Shown here one piece after another: positions 53,650 to 62,906 of a stretch of 64,000 bases of DNA. The notes below the pieces were generated by a model. The model had not been told where the DNA came from. It saw only the letters and a program-made list of their open reading frames with translations, and searched no databases. The position numbers and the translations under genes are program-made. Each line of letters begins with the position of its first letter. Within the stretch, counting starts at the first letter, position 1. Source of the stretch: Streptomyces sp. CB01580 (lineage in GTDB: Bacteria; Actinomycetota; Actinomycetes; Streptomycetales; Streptomycetaceae); assembly GCF_001905795.1 (NCBI RefSeq), contig NZ_LIXJ01000003.1:186001-250000 (forward strand), written 5' to 3'.

Positions 53650-54615
53650 TCACACGGTGGGAGCCGTGGTGGCGGCGCCGCGCCGGTCCATCGCCTGCTG
53701 GAAGAGCCGGCCCGCGCGGTACGAGGAACGGACCAGCGGCCCGGACATCACACCGGAGTAGCCGATCGCGTCGGCCTCGTCCTTCAGCTCCACGAACTCC
53801 TGCGGCTTCACCCAGCGCTCGACCGGGTGGTGGCGCACGGACGGGCGCAGGTACTGCGTGATCGTGATGAGCTCGCATCCCGCCTCGTACAGGTCGCGCA
53901 GCGCCTCGCTGACCTCCTCGCGGGTCTCGCCCATGCCGAGGATCAGGTTGGACTTGGTCACCAGACCGGCCTCACGGGCCCGCGTGATGACCTCCAGGGA
54001 ACGCTCGTAACGGAAACCGGGGCGGATCCGCTTGAAGATCCGCGGCACGGTCTCGACGTTGTGCGCGAGCACCTCGGGGCGCGCGGAGAAGACCTCGGCG
54101 AGCTGCTCGGGCACCGCGTTGAAGTCGGGGATCAGCAGTTCGACCTTGGTACGGCCGGCCTCCCGCTCCGCGGTCATCGCGTGGATCCGGCGCACGGTCT
54201 CCGCGTACAGCCAGGCACCGCCGTCCTCCAGGTCGTCGCGCGCGACGCCCGTGATGGTGGCGTAGTTCAGGTCCATGGCGACCACGGACTCACCGACCCT
54301 GCGCGGCTCGTCCCGGTCCAGCGCCTGCGGCTTGCCCGTGTCGATCTGGCAGAAGTCGCAGCGCCGGGTGCACTGGTCGCCACCGATGAGGAACGTGGCC
54401 TCGCGGTCCTCCCAGCACTCGAAGATGTTGGGGCAGCCGGCCTCCTGGCACACCGTGTGCAGACCCTCGCTCTTCACGAGCTTCTGCAACTGGTTGTACT
54501 CGGGACCCATCTTCGCCCGGGTCTTGATCCACTCGGGCTTGCGCTCGATGGGGGTCTGGCTGTTCCGGACCTCCAGGCGCAGCATCTTGCGCCCGTCGGG
54601 TGCGACAGCGGACAC
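53650..54615 (-). CDS. lipA: Lipoyl synthase (radical SAM)
   Basis: 321 residues from GTG 54615 ([18 protein letters not shown]), the start conserved in Streptomyces; an ATG at 54708 would add 31 Ala/Glu-rich residues. The auxiliary 4Fe-4S cluster ligands are in [12 protein letters not shown], the radical SAM triad in CTRRCDFC, and the terminal RSSYRAG Ser ligates the auxiliary cluster. LipA inserts two sulfurs into octanoyl groups on lipoyl domains. It lies downstream of lipB, completing the endogenous lipoate pathway. Confidence 0.97.
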   Translation of the reverse strand: MSAVAPDGRKMLRLEVRNSQTPIERKPEWIKTRAKMGPEYNQLQKLVKSEGLHTVCQEAGCPNIFECWEDREATFLIGGDQCTRRCDFCQIDTGKPQALDRDEPRRVGESVVAMDLNYATITGVARDDLEDGGAWLYAETVRRIHAMTAEREAGRTKVELLIPDFNAVPEQLAEVFSARPEVLAHNVETVPRIFKRIRPGFRYERSLEVITRAREAGLVTKSNLILGMGETREEVSEALRDLYEAGCELITITQYLRPSVRHHPVERWVKPQEFVELKDEADAIGYSGVMSGPLVRSSYRAGRLFQQAMDRRGAATTAPTV

Positions 54616-54858
54616 TCCGGCACTCCCCTTTGCTTTCACTGCACTGGTTGCTTCGGTTGCTTCGGCATTGGATTCCTCGGCGGACACCAGGGTACGCCCG
54701 TGGTTCACACGGCTTTACGACTGGCCAACCTGTGGCCGGCAGGCCCTATTCCCGGCGGGCACGTCCCGCGCCCCCCCGTCGGCCCTCACCGGACCGCCCG
54801 GACATCGGGCTCCGGCCGTCACGGGACCGCCTCGACCGTCACCGGGCAGTCCCGGCCG

Positions 54859-55671
54859 TCAGGCCGTGGCCACGGCGTCCGTGGGGTGTTCGACGGCGCG
54901 GGGGGCGAGCTCCGCGTTCTCCAGGACGTCCTTGAGGTGCTTCTCGACGACCGGCAGCACCTCGGCGATCGTGATGTCGCGGCCCAGCTCGTACGCGAGC
55001 GAGGTGACGCCCGCGTCCCGGATGCCGCACGGCACGATGCGGTCGAACCAGGTGGTGTCGGGGTTCACGTTGAACGAGAAGCCGTGCATGGTCACGCCCT
55101 TGGCGACCCGGATGCCGATCGCGGCCAGCTTGCGGTCCTCGCGGCGCTGGCCCGCGTTGGACGGGGCGTACTCGGGCCCGTGCAGCCGCGCGTCGAACTC
55201 CTCGTCCGTCAGCCGCGGGTCGAAGTCGAGGGAGAGACCGCCGAACGGCGGGCGGTCCTCGACCGGGTCGCCCAGCACCCAGACCCCGCTGCGGCCCTCG
55301 ATCCGGGTGGTCTCCAGACCGAACTCGGCGGCGGTACGGATCAGCGCCTCCTCCAGCCGGCGGACGTGCGCCACCACGTCCACCGGGCGGGGCAGCTTCT
55401 GGATCGGGTAGCCGATGAGCTGGCCCGGGCCGTGCCAGGTGATCTTGCCGCCCCGGTCCACGTCGATGACCGGGGTGCCGTCCAGTGGGCGCTCGCTGTC
55501 GGTCGTGCGCCGACCCGCCGTGTAGACGGGCGGGTGTTCCAGCATCAGGCAGGTGTCGGGGACGGCGTCCTCGAACCTGGCCGCGTGCACCTCGCGCTGC
55601 TTCTGCCAGGCCACCTGGTAGTCGACGGCTTCCTCGCCGAATCCCAGCCGGACGAACCGGAGCTCGGTCAC
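54859..55671 (-). CDS. lipB: Octanoyl-ACP:protein octanoyltransferase
   Basis: 270 residues from GTG 55671, with GGGAGG 8 nt upstream. LipB moves octanoyl from ACP to lipoyl domains. Signature: [17 protein letters not shown], the glycine-rich [18 protein letters not shown], and catalytic Lys and Cys in [16 protein letters not shown] and [16 protein letters not shown]. It is longer at the C-terminus than E. coli LipB, as in other actinobacteria. A 243-bp gap with short GTCACGG-type repeats separates it from lipA, so lipA may have its own promoter. Confidence 0.96.
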   Translation of the reverse strand: MTELRFVRLGFGEEAVDYQVAWQKQREVHAARFEDAVPDTCLMLEHPPVYTAGRRTTDSERPLDGTPVIDVDRGGKITWHGPGQLIGYPIQKLPRPVDVVAHVRRLEEALIRTAAEFGLETTRIEGRSGVWVLGDPVEDRPPFGGLSLDFDPRLTDEEFDARLHGPEYAPSNAGQRREDRKLAAIGIRVAKGVTMHGFSFNVNPDTTWFDRIVPCGIRDAGVTSLAYELGRDITIAEVLPVVEKHLKDVLENAELAPRAVEHPTDAVATA

Positions 55672-55943
55672 GACAGATGCCTCCCTACTCGTGGTGGCGG
55701 GGGCCGGGTATGCCCGGAGCCGCGTCACCAGCACTGAATCAGCCCCGAGCCACTGTACGTCCGGTGCCGGGGAGACGGACCGGCAGGTGGATTCCGTCGG
55801 GCCTCGTCAGCGCCGCCATCAATCCTCACACGATCGGATGAAAGCGAAGCGAAGGTGGCTTTGGCCTGGGCGAAGGCCGCTAAATTCACGCCGTTCCATT
55901 AGGGCTGCCCGCCCGGCCCCGAAGGCAGGAGACCGTACAGCTG

Positions 55944-57584
55944 ATGTCGGAACGACCTCCGCAGCGCACACCCAACCGCCGACTCGCCTCCCTCATCACC
56001 GAGGCCGGCTTCTCGCACGCCGGTCTGGCCCGCAGGGTGGACCAACTGGGTCTGGAGCACGGCCTCGATCTGCGGTACGACAAGACCTCCGTGACCCGCT
56101 GGCTGCGCGGTCAGCAGCCGCGCGGCACCACGCCGGCGCTGATCGCCGAGGTCTTCACCCGGAGACTCGGCCGTCGCCTCTCCGCGCAGGATCTGGGCCT
56201 CGACGCGTGCGCTCCGGTCTACGCGGGCCTGGAGTTCGCCGCCACGCCCGCCGAGGCCGTCGACATCGTCAGCGGACTGTGGCGGAAGGACTCGGGCAGC
56301 CACGCCGAGCTGCGCAAGATCGCCTTCACTCCGGCCGGGCTCGTCGTGCCCAGCCGGGACTGGCTGATCGGCCGGGCCGACGAGTGGGTGGCGCGGGGGA
56401 GCGAGTCCGCCGCGCCGGTGCCGGGCGACACGGCCGGGAGCCGTACGCCCGGCGGGGTCCGGACGTCCGAGGGGGCCGGAGCACAGGGGGCACGCGGGTC
56501 GCACGGGGCACATGGGTCGCATGGGGTGCACTGGCCCGGCGGCATGCACGGCGGCCATGTCGGGACGCGAGGGCCGGGTCCGTCCCGGCCCGCCGGACCG
56601 CCCGCGCCGTCCGGGCCCCCCGTCGGTCCGTCCGGCGGCCCCGCTGTGCCCCGGCAGCGGCAGACCGAGCGGAGCCCCGGCCAGCGCGTCGGCGGCGGTG
56701 ATGTCGCCGCCCTCCGATCGGTCGGCGAACTCTTCCGCACCCTCGACCACACCTACGGCGGCGGCCACGCCCGCCAGGCGCTCGTCCGCTACCTGGAGCA
56801 CGAGACGGAGCCGATGCTGCGGGGCACGTACGGCGAGGCCACCGGGCGCCGGTTATTCTCCGCCGCCGCCGATCTGACCCGGCTGGCGGGCTGGACCTCG
56901 TACGACATCGCGGCCCACGGCCTGGCCCAGCGGTACTTCGTCCAGGCGCTGCGGCTGGCCCAGGCCGCGGGGGACCGCGCGTACGGCAGCTACGTCCTGA
57001 TCACCATGAGCCGGCAGGCGGTCTATCTCGGGCACGGCAGGGAAGCCGTGCAACTGGCCCGGGTGGCGCAGCAGGGCATCGGCTCGTCGGCGCCGCCCGT
57101 CGTCCAGTCCCTGCTGCACGCCGTCGAGGCGCGGGGGCACGGGGTGCTCGGCGACGCCAGGTCCTGCACCGCCTCGCTGGCGAGGGCGGAACGCGCACTG
57201 GAGATCGCCCGCACTGGGGACGAGGTCCCGCACTGGGCGCGACACTTCGACGAGGCCCAGCTCGCCGACGAGTTCGGGCACTGCCACCGCGACCTCCAGC
57301 AGTACCGCGCCGCGGCGCAGCACGCGGAGCGCTCCCTCGAACTGCGCGCACCGGTGTACGCCCGCAGCCGGTTGTTCTGCCGGGTGGTGCTGGCCTGCGC
57401 CCGGCTCGGGCTCGGTGAGCTCGACCAGGCATGCCTGTTGGGCGCCGAGGCCGCCCAGCAGGCGATGGAGATGCGGTCGGCACGGGCGACGGAGTACGTA
57501 CGGGACTTCGAGCGCCGTCTGGAACCGTACCGGGACGCGGCCGCGGTGCGCGGATACCGCGAACGGGTCGCCGCGCTGGGCTGA
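55944..57584 (+). CDS. XRE-like regulator with TPR-type C-terminal domain
   Basis: 546 residues. The N-terminal domain (residues 1-75) is a divergent HTH: RRLASLITEAGFSHAGLARRVDQLG, KTSVTRWLRGQQPRGTTPAL. Residues about 170-245 are a disordered Gly/Pro/His insert with SHGAHGSHGVHWPGG. From about 250 the helical repeats begin (DVAALRSVGELFRTLDHTYGGGHAR) and continue to the end, with DLTRLAGWTSYDIAAHGLAQRYFVQAL. This architecture is that of Streptomyces NsdA/NsdB-type developmental and antibiotic regulators. A TAAATT hexamer at 55881-55886 is a candidate -10. Target genes unknown. Confidence 0.88.
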   Translation: MSERPPQRTPNRRLASLITEAGFSHAGLARRVDQLGLEHGLDLRYDKTSVTRWLRGQQPRGTTPALIAEVFTRRLGRRLSAQDLGLDACAPVYAGLEFAATPAEAVDIVSGLWRKDSGSHAELRKIAFTPAGLVVPSRDWLIGRADEWVARGSESAAPVPGDTAGSRTPGGVRTSEGAGAQGARGSHGAHGSHGVHWPGGMHGGHVGTRGPGPSRPAGPPAPSGPPVGPSGGPAVPRQRQTERSPGQRVGGGDVAALRSVGELFRTLDHTYGGGHARQALVRYLEHETEPMLRGTYGEATGRRLFSAAADLTRLAGWTSYDIAAHGLAQRYFVQALRLAQAAGDRAYGSYVLITMSRQAVYLGHGREAVQLARVAQQGIGSSAPPVVQSLLHAVEARGHGVLGDARSCTASLARAERALEIARTGDEVPHWARHFDEAQLADEFGHCHRDLQQYRAAAQHAERSLELRAPVYARSRLFCRVVLACARLGLGELDQACLLGAEAAQQAMEMRSARATEYVRDFERRLEPYRDAAAVRGYRERVAALG

Positions 57585-57703
57585 GGCGAGTCGCGCCGGG
57601 GTGGGGCATGTCTCGCCGAGGTGACGGCGAGCGGTTCTCCGCCCGGCCCGGCGGGCCACTTTGACCGGGTGTCACGCCGCTCCGGCGGCGCGGGCCGGGG
57701 GCG

Positions 57704-59026
57704 TCACGCCGCTTCGGGGAGTGCCTCACCGCCTCCGTCGCCCTTTCCTCCGCGCCCCGGGCGCACACCCAGGTCCGTGAGGATCGCCTCGGCCGCGCGA
57801 CGCCCCGAGCACAGGGCGCCCTGGACCGTGCTGGTGTCGCGGTGGTCGCCGCACACGTACAGCCCGGCGAGCAGCCGGACCGGGCGGCGCAGATCGTGGG
57901 GCGCGGGCATCGCGGGGACGGCTTCGGGGTCGTGATGGGCGGCCAGCAGCTCCCAGTCGTCGGTGGGGGTGCCGTACAGGACGGCGAGATGGGAACGGAC
58001 CGCGCGGTCCAGGTCCGGCGGCGGGGTGCCGAGCACCGTCGAGCTGATCAGCGTCCGGCCGCGCGGGGCGCGCGCGGGGTCGACCGCGCTCATCACCGCC
58101 GTGTGCGCGACCGGACCCGAACGGTCGGAGTCGAGCAGAAGTGAGGCACCGGTCTGCGGGGGAACCGGCGCGGTGTGATGAAGCACCGTCACCGGGTGGA
58201 AGGTGGGCACCCGCAGACCGGGCAGCAATGCGGCGGCGGCGCCGGCGCCGGTCGCCAACAGCAGGGAACGGCAGCCGAGTTCGCCGTGCTCCCTGGTGCG
58301 GACCGAGGTGATGTCGGCGGCCGTGACATGGACCCCCGTCCGTATCGTGCCGGGCGGCAGCGAGGCCGCGAGCAGCTCGGGCAGCCTGCCCGCACCGCCC
58401 GCCGGCACGCACAGCCTGCCGCGCGCGTAGTCGCGCAGGACGAGGTCGGCACAGCGGCTGGACGTGGTGAGTTCCGGGTCGCTCAGGAGCGCGGAGAGAA
58501 GCGGGCGCAGGAAGCCGTTGACCGTTCGGGAGGGCAGGCCCCGGTGGGACAGGGCGGCGAGCGCGGTCTGCTCGGGCCGGGCCAGGATGCGGGACGCCGG
58601 GGTGGCGGCGAGCCGGTTCAGGGCGGCACCCAGCCGGGCCCGGTCGATCGGCCCGCCCATCGGCGGCCGGGGAGAGCTCGCCAGGGCGCGCGCCGCCTTG
58701 AACGCGCCCCGCGCGCCCCGTACGTCGCCGGTCCGGTACTGGCGGCCCTCGCTGTGGACGAGCAGCCCCGGTGCGAAGGGGCGCAGGGCGAGTCCTTCGA
58801 GGGCGGGCATGAGGCGGAGCTCCGGGTACGCGGTGCTGAGCAGCGGTCCGAGGTGGTCGAGCAGGAAGCCGTCCGACTCGGTCGTGGTCATCCGGCCGCC
58901 GACCCGGTCGCTCGCCTCCAGGACGTCGACGCTCACTCCCGCGCTGGTCAGGCGGTGGGCGGCCGACAGGCCGGCGATGCCTGCCCCGATGATGACGACG
59001 TCCGCGTGATGTGCCGAGCTGAGCAC
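57704..59026 (-). CDS. FAD-dependent amine oxidase/protoporphyrinogen oxidase-like protein
   Basis: 440 residues from GTG 59026, with GGGAGGG just upstream. FAD dinucleotide-binding site: ADVVIIGAGIAGLSAAHRLT, Glu at the strand end (VLEASDRVGGRM), and the C-terminal FAD motif GLYVCGDHRDTSTVQGALCS-GRRAAE. The middle, substrate-binding part (FLRPLLSALLSDPELTTSSR, LPAGGAGRLPELL-like) resembles NAD(P)/FAD-dependent HemG-like oxidoreductases of unknown substrate in Streptomyces. It is cytoplasmic. It is co-oriented with the epimerase gene 395 nt upstream. Confidence 0.9.
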   Translation of the reverse strand: MLSSAHHADVVIIGAGIAGLSAAHRLTSAGVSVDVLEASDRVGGRMTTTESDGFLLDHLGPLLSTAYPELRLMPALEGLALRPFAPGLLVHSEGRQYRTGDVRGARGAFKAARALASSPRPPMGGPIDRARLGAALNRLAATPASRILARPEQTALAALSHRGLPSRTVNGFLRPLLSALLSDPELTTSSRCADLVLRDYARGRLCVPAGGAGRLPELLAASLPPGTIRTGVHVTAADITSVRTREHGELGCRSLLLATGAGAAAALLPGLRVPTFHPVTVLHHTAPVPPQTGASLLLDSDRSGPVAHTAVMSAVDPARAPRGRTLISSTVLGTPPPDLDRAVRSHLAVLYGTPTDDWELLAAHHDPEAVPAMPAPHDLRRPVRLLAGLYVCGDHRDTSTVQGALCSGRRAAEAILTDLGVRPGRGGKGDGGGEALPEAA

Positions 59027-59421
59027 GTGCCCTCCCCGAGTCGTCGCAACCGGTGGGGGCTCGTGCCCCCGACAGGCCCCCGGAGTACCGGAGTTCGCAA
59101 GGAGGCTAGGAGGGCGTCCGGGACAGTCGCAGACGCGCGCACCCGGGGCACCGTTGCACGGGGTCGCATGTCCGTCCGATTCGGTGGCGGGCGCGGACGG
59201 CCGCGCGTCCGAGAGGCGCGACCGGTGTGCGCCGGTGCCCTTCACGGTGCGCTGGGCGCGGCGCCACGAGGCGCGTTCGGCGTGGTGCGGGGTGGTGGCG
59301 TACGGAGCGTTCGGTCTCGGTGGGGGCGTTCGGTCCGGTGTTGCGTGCCGTGTTCGGCATGGCTCGGACCGGTGTTCCGCGCCGCGTTCGGCGCGGTGTC
59401 GTACGGAGTGGCGCGGGCCGC
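59027..59421. repeat. Non-coding region with degenerate GCGTTCGGnnnGGTG repeats
   Basis: 395 bp between two minus-strand genes. Copies of GCGTTCGG followed by 3-4 bases and GGTG are at 59273-59287, 59307-59322, 59326-59340 and 59384-59398, with a diverged one at 59350-59374. GTACGGAG also occurs twice (59300, 59401). The frames are open but carry no recognisable protein. Confidence 0.65.
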
Positions 59422-60321
59422 TCAGCTCAGCGCCGCGCGGATCGCCGCGTCGATGCCGGGGAAGGCGAAGGCGAAGCCCGAGTCCAGCAGCCGGCCGGGC
59501 AGTACCCGCTGGCTGGCCAGCACGTCCTCGGCGAAGTCGCCGAGGACCAGGCGCAGGGCCGGTGCGGGGGCGGTCAGCAGCGTGGGGCGGCGCAGTACCC
59601 GGCCCATGGCGGCGGTCACCTCGGCGTTGGTGACCGGGTCGGGGCCGGTGAGGTTCACCGGGCCCGACAGCGACTCCGTGTCCAGGATGTGCCGCAGCGC
59701 GGCGACCTCGTCGTGCAGGGCGATGAAGCTCCAGTACTGGCGCCCGTCGCCCAGCCGTCCGCCGAGCCCCGCCCGGAACAGCGGGAAGAGACGCCCCCAG
59801 GCCCCGCCGGCCCGGCCCACGACCAGACCGGTACGGGCGTGGACGGTCCGTACGCCCGCCTCCTGCGCGGCCGTCGTCGCCGCCTCCCACTCCACGCAGA
59901 CGGACGGCAGGAACCCGGTGCCGGCCGGGGCGCTCTCGTCGACCGCCCGGTCCCCGGTGTCGCCGTAGTAGCCGATGGCCGACCCGGACACCAGCACCTT
60001 CGGCGGCACGTCCAGCGAGGCGAGGGCCTCGGCCACCGCCGTCGTCCCGTGCACCCGGCTGTCCCGGATCTCCCGCTTGTACGCCGGTGTCCAGCGGTGG
60101 TCGCCGACCCCGGCCCCGGCGAGGTGGACGACGGCGTCGCAGCCGACCAGGCCCGCCACGTCGACGTACCGGCGCTCGGGGCTCCACTCCACCTCGTCGC
60201 CGGCCCGCGCCGGGTGCCGTACCAGGCGGACGACCTCGTGCCCGTCGGCCCGCAACGAGCGCACGAGCGCCGCTCCGATGAGTCCGGACGCTCCGCTGAC
60301 GGCGATACGGGAGTGCAGCAT
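59422..60321 (-). CDS. TIGR01777-type NAD-dependent epimerase (SDR/YfcH family)
   Basis: 299 residues from ATG 60321. Rossmann motif RIAVSGASGLIGAALVRSL, VVHLAGAGVGDHRWTPAYK, SRVHGTTAVAEAL, and active-site region VSGSAIGYYGDTGDRAVDE. The C-terminal DUF1731 segment reads LRLVLGDFAEDVLASQRVLPGRLLDSGF. These extended SDRs are widespread, with no defined substrate; links to cell division inhibitor SulA in older annotations are not functional. Catalytic Tyr is present in GYYGD. Confidence 0.93.
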   Translation of the reverse strand: MLHSRIAVSGASGLIGAALVRSLRADGHEVVRLVRHPARAGDEVEWSPERRYVDVAGLVGCDAVVHLAGAGVGDHRWTPAYKREIRDSRVHGTTAVAEALASLDVPPKVLVSGSAIGYYGDTGDRAVDESAPAGTGFLPSVCVEWEAATTAAQEAGVRTVHARTGLVVGRAGGAWGRLFPLFRAGLGGRLGDGRQYWSFIALHDEVAALRHILDTESLSGPVNLTGPDPVTNAEVTAAMGRVLRRPTLLTAPAPALRLVLGDFAEDVLASQRVLPGRLLDSGFAFAFPGIDAAIRAALS

Positions 60322-60409
60322 GGCCCCATCCTGCCGCAGGGGTCCCCGGATGCCCCACCGGCCGGGCCGACCGGGAGGCAGAACGGCCCCACCGGGCGAC
60401 ATCGGGCCG

Positions 60410-60443
60410 CCGTCCGCCGACGAAAGCCGTCCTCGGCGGACGG
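60410..60443. terminator. Hairpin in a divergent intergenic region
   Basis: CCGTCCGCCGA / TCGGCGGACGG, an 11-bp perfect stem with a 12-nt loop, between the divergent epimerase and GNAT genes. Not placed after any gene, so its role is unclear; a second shorter dyad (CCGCCGGCGG) follows. Confidence 0.5.
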
Positions 60444-60533
60444 GACCGGTCCGCCGGCGGACGGGGCGGGGCCGGTCCGTCGACGGGCGAAATGAGCTGT
60501 CCGACGGGTGGACGGCGTGGCACAGTGGCGCGC

Positions 60534-61061
60534 ATGCAAGAGATCCACACACCTCCGGCCTGTTCCGTCCGCCCCGCGAACCTCTCCGACGACGACGCCC
60601 TCGGAGAGCTCGACCGCGCCACCTGGTCGCCCCTGCACGCGGTGATGCCGAGGCCGCAGCCGCCCTACTCGCCCTTCTTCGACGACCGCCACCTGCCCGA
60701 GGACCTTCTCGTGGCCGAGGCGGAGAACGAGGAGGGGGAGACGGGGATCGCCGGGTACATCAGGGTCGTTTCGCCGACCCCGCTGCCCTGCAACTCCCAC
60801 GTCCGCCAGATACAGGGCCTGGCCGTGGCCGACTGGGCGCGCGGCCGGGGCGTCGCCAGGACCCTGCTGCGGGCCGCGTGCGCGGCGGCGCGGGACGGCG
60901 GCGCCAACCGGATGACGCTGCGGGTGCTCGGGCACAACGCGCCCGCGCGCGCCCTGTACGAGGCGGAGGGGTTCGTCGTCGAGGGCGTGCTGCGCGGCGA
61001 GTTCTTCCTCGACGGCCGTTATGTCGACGACGTCCTGATGGGGCGTTCGCTCGCCCCCTGA
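60534..61061 (+). CDS. GNAT-family N-acetyltransferase
   Basis: 175 residues from ATG 60534; CACAGT (60521-60526) 7 nt upstream suggests a leaderless transcript. GNAT fold: CSVRPANLSDDDALGELDRA at the start, acetyl-CoA loop IQGLAVADWARGRGVARTLL (R-x-x-G-x-G/A), then NRMTLRVLGHNAPARALYEAEGFVVEGVLRGEF. RimI/RimJ-like overall; substrate unknown. Its last 43 bp overlap the end of the TetR gene on the other strand. Confidence 0.92.
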   Translation: MQEIHTPPACSVRPANLSDDDALGELDRATWSPLHAVMPRPQPPYSPFFDDRHLPEDLLVAEAENEEGETGIAGYIRVVSPTPLPCNSHVRQIQGLAVADWARGRGVARTLLRAACAAARDGGANRMTLRVLGHNAPARALYEAEGFVVEGVLRGEFFLDGRYVDDVLMGRSLAP

Positions 61062-61717
61062 TCCGCCCTCGCGTCCCCGGCTCGGTCGTCGAACAGTCGC
61101 ATGCCGCCAATGAGCTCGTGCAGGCAGCGCACCGCGAGATCGGCGGGTGAGCCGGGCCCGCTCGTCGGCGCGTCCGTCAGCGCCCAGGATTCCAGTGCCA
61201 CCCGCACCGCGTCCGTGGCGGCGGCCGCGGCCAGCCTCACCTCCAGCGGGTCCGCCCCCTCGCCCGCCAGCCGGGTCAGCACCGGCAGCAGCCGCTCCTC
61301 CGATTCCTGATTGCCCCGGTACCAGACGGCTCGCAGCGCCGGGTCGTCCGCCGCCGCCCGCAGCAGCCCGCGCGTCCGCTCCAGTTCCTCGACGGCCTGC
61401 GCGTCGGGCATCCGGAGCGCCTCGGCGGCCGCCTTCTCCAGGGCCCGGGCGAACCCGTCCCCCGGATCGGCCGCTTCGAGCAGCGCCCGCCAGCGTTCCG
61501 CGCCGCCGCACAGCAGCGGCCCCACCGCGTCCTGCTTGGAGCGGAAATACCGGTAGAACGTGCGCAGCGCGACCCCCGCCCGGAGCGCGATGTCCTCCGC
61601 CGTGGTGCCGTCGGGCCCCCGTTCGGCGAAGAGCGCGGCGGCGGCGCGCGCGATGTCCAGCTGGGTCGCAGCCTTGCGGCGCTCGGTGAGGGACGGCTGA
61701 TTCGGCTTGGGGCTCAC
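61019..61717 (-). CDS. TetR-family regulator divergent from an SDR gene
   Basis: 232 residues from GTG 61717. HTH: LDIARAAAALFAERGPDGTTAEDIALRAGVALRTFYRYFRSKQDAV. The C-terminal ligand domain contains ELERTRGLLRAAADDPALRAVWYRGNQ, seen in many short-chain dehydrogenase-linked TetR proteins. It is divergent from the SDR gene at 61899, with a shared dyad GTGGCA-n5-TGCCAC. The final 14 codons overlap the GNAT gene antisense. Predicted autoregulator and repressor of the SDR. Confidence 0.92.
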   Translation of the reverse strand: MSPKPNQPSLTERRKAATQLDIARAAAALFAERGPDGTTAEDIALRAGVALRTFYRYFRSKQDAVGPLLCGGAERWRALLEAADPGDGFARALEKAAAEALRMPDAQAVEELERTRGLLRAAADDPALRAVWYRGNQESEERLLPVLTRLAGEGADPLEVRLAAAAATDAVRVALESWALTDAPTSGPGSPADLAVRCLHELIGGMRLFDDRAGDARADQGASERPIRTSST

Positions 61718-61764
61718 CCCCGCAGACTACCCCGGCGAGTGATCACCATGCATGAAATGACGTC

Positions 61765-61781
61765 GTGGCAAAACGTGCCAC
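61765..61781. promoter_or_regulatory. Operator between tetR and SDR genes
   Basis: GTGGCA-AAACG-TGCCAC, a perfect 6-5-6 dyad. It overlaps the SDR -35 (TGGCAA, 61766-61771), with a 17-nt spacer to -10 TACGGT (61789-61794). Read on the other strand it offers TTGCCA as -35 for tetR. Confidence 0.7.
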
Positions 61782-61898
61782 CTAGGCGTACGGTGGACAT
61801 CGTTCGAGGTCGTGAAGAGGCGGCTTCGGGACGTCCAGGACATTCAGGGCGTCCGAGGGGTTCGACACGGCATGCGCCGGGATCGGGAGAGAACAGAC

Positions 61899-62669
61899 AT
61901 GAACCGCTACGAAGGTCGCCGCGCGCTCGTCACCGGAGGCGGCTCCGGCATCGGGCAGGCCACTGTCCACCGGCTCCTCGCGGAGGGCGGCCGCGTCGTC
62001 GCCGCCGATGTGAACGAGACCGGGCTGAAGGCCACGTACGCGTCGGCCGAGGCGAACGGCACCGCCGACCGCCTCACCGTCCTCGCCCTCGACATCTCCG
62101 ACGAGGAGGCGGTCCGCTCGGGTGTCGCCTCCGCCCTGGAGGTCCTCGGCGGTCTCGACGTCCTCGTCAACGCGGCCGGGATCCTGCGGTCCGAGCACAC
62201 GCACAAGACCTCGCTGGAACTCTTCAACAAGATCATCGCAGTGAACCTCACGGGTACGTTCCTGATGATCCGCGAGGCGATCCCGGCCCTGCTGGCGGGC
62301 GTCGAGCCGGTCGTCGTGAACTTCTCCTCCACCTCGGCGAGCTTCGCGCACCCCTACATGTCGGCGTACGCGGCGAGCAAGGGCGGCATCCAGTCGATGA
62401 CGCACGCGCTGGCGAGCGAGTACAGCAAGCAAGGACTCCGGGTCGTCGCCGTCGCCCCCGGTTCGATCTCCTCCGAGATGACCAGCGGAACCGGCCCCGG
62501 GCTGCCCGCCGACGCCGACATGTCGCTCTTCGCGAAGCTGGCCCCGGCGCTGGGGCAGGGGTTCGCCAGTCCGGACACCGTCGCGGGGGTCGTCGCGATG
62601 CTCGGTTCCCGGGACGGGGCGTTCATCACGGGTACCGAGATCCGGATCGACGGAGGCACCCACTTCTGA
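61899..62669 (+). CDS. Short-chain dehydrogenase/reductase (classical SDR)
   Basis: 256 residues, ATG 61899 with GGGAGAGA upstream. Cofactor motif ALVTGGGSGIGQATV, VLVNAAGILRSE (NAG), catalytic Ser in NFSSTSASF, Tyr/Lys in YMSAYAASKGG, and C-terminal GTEIRIDGGTHF. All of the SDR triad is present, so it should be an active NAD(P) oxidoreductase. The substrate is unknown. It is controlled, by inference, by the divergent TetR through the dyad at 61765-61781. Confidence 0.94.
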   Translation: MNRYEGRRALVTGGGSGIGQATVHRLLAEGGRVVAADVNETGLKATYASAEANGTADRLTVLALDISDEEAVRSGVASALEVLGGLDVLVNAAGILRSEHTHKTSLELFNKIIAVNLTGTFLMIREAIPALLAGVEPVVVNFSSTSASFAHPYMSAYAASKGGIQSMTHALASEYSKQGLRVVAVAPGSISSEMTSGTGPGLPADADMSLFAKLAPALGQGFASPDTVAGVVAMLGSRDGAFITGTEIRIDGGTHF

Positions 62670-62906
62670 ACCGGAGGAAGCCGCCTCCGCCCGGGGAGCC
62701 CCGCCCCGGGAGCGGAAGTAGCGTCTCCGGTCGAAAAGACCCGTGCCCGGCGCGGGAGAATCGTCTCCGCGTCGGGGAGGCGCCCGTCCTGGTGAGGAGA
62801 GGCCCGCCCCGGCGTGGAGGGACCCGTTCCACCCGACGCGGAGGGGCCCGTTCCCAGCGCGGAGAAGTCCCTTCCATCCGGCGCGTTCAGCCGCGCGCGG
62901 TCGCGC
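62670..62906. other. Intergenic region with degenerate repeats
   Basis: 237 bp. Imperfect units built on GCGGAGGGGCCCGTTCC (about 62811-62885) and related segments upstream; no ORF supported and no clean terminator. Confidence 0.45.

Noticed and set aside
59027..60622. Extension of the FAD protein frame to 60622
   Set aside because: Runs across the epimerase gene in another frame; the flavoprotein fold begins at GTG 59026 with an RBS.
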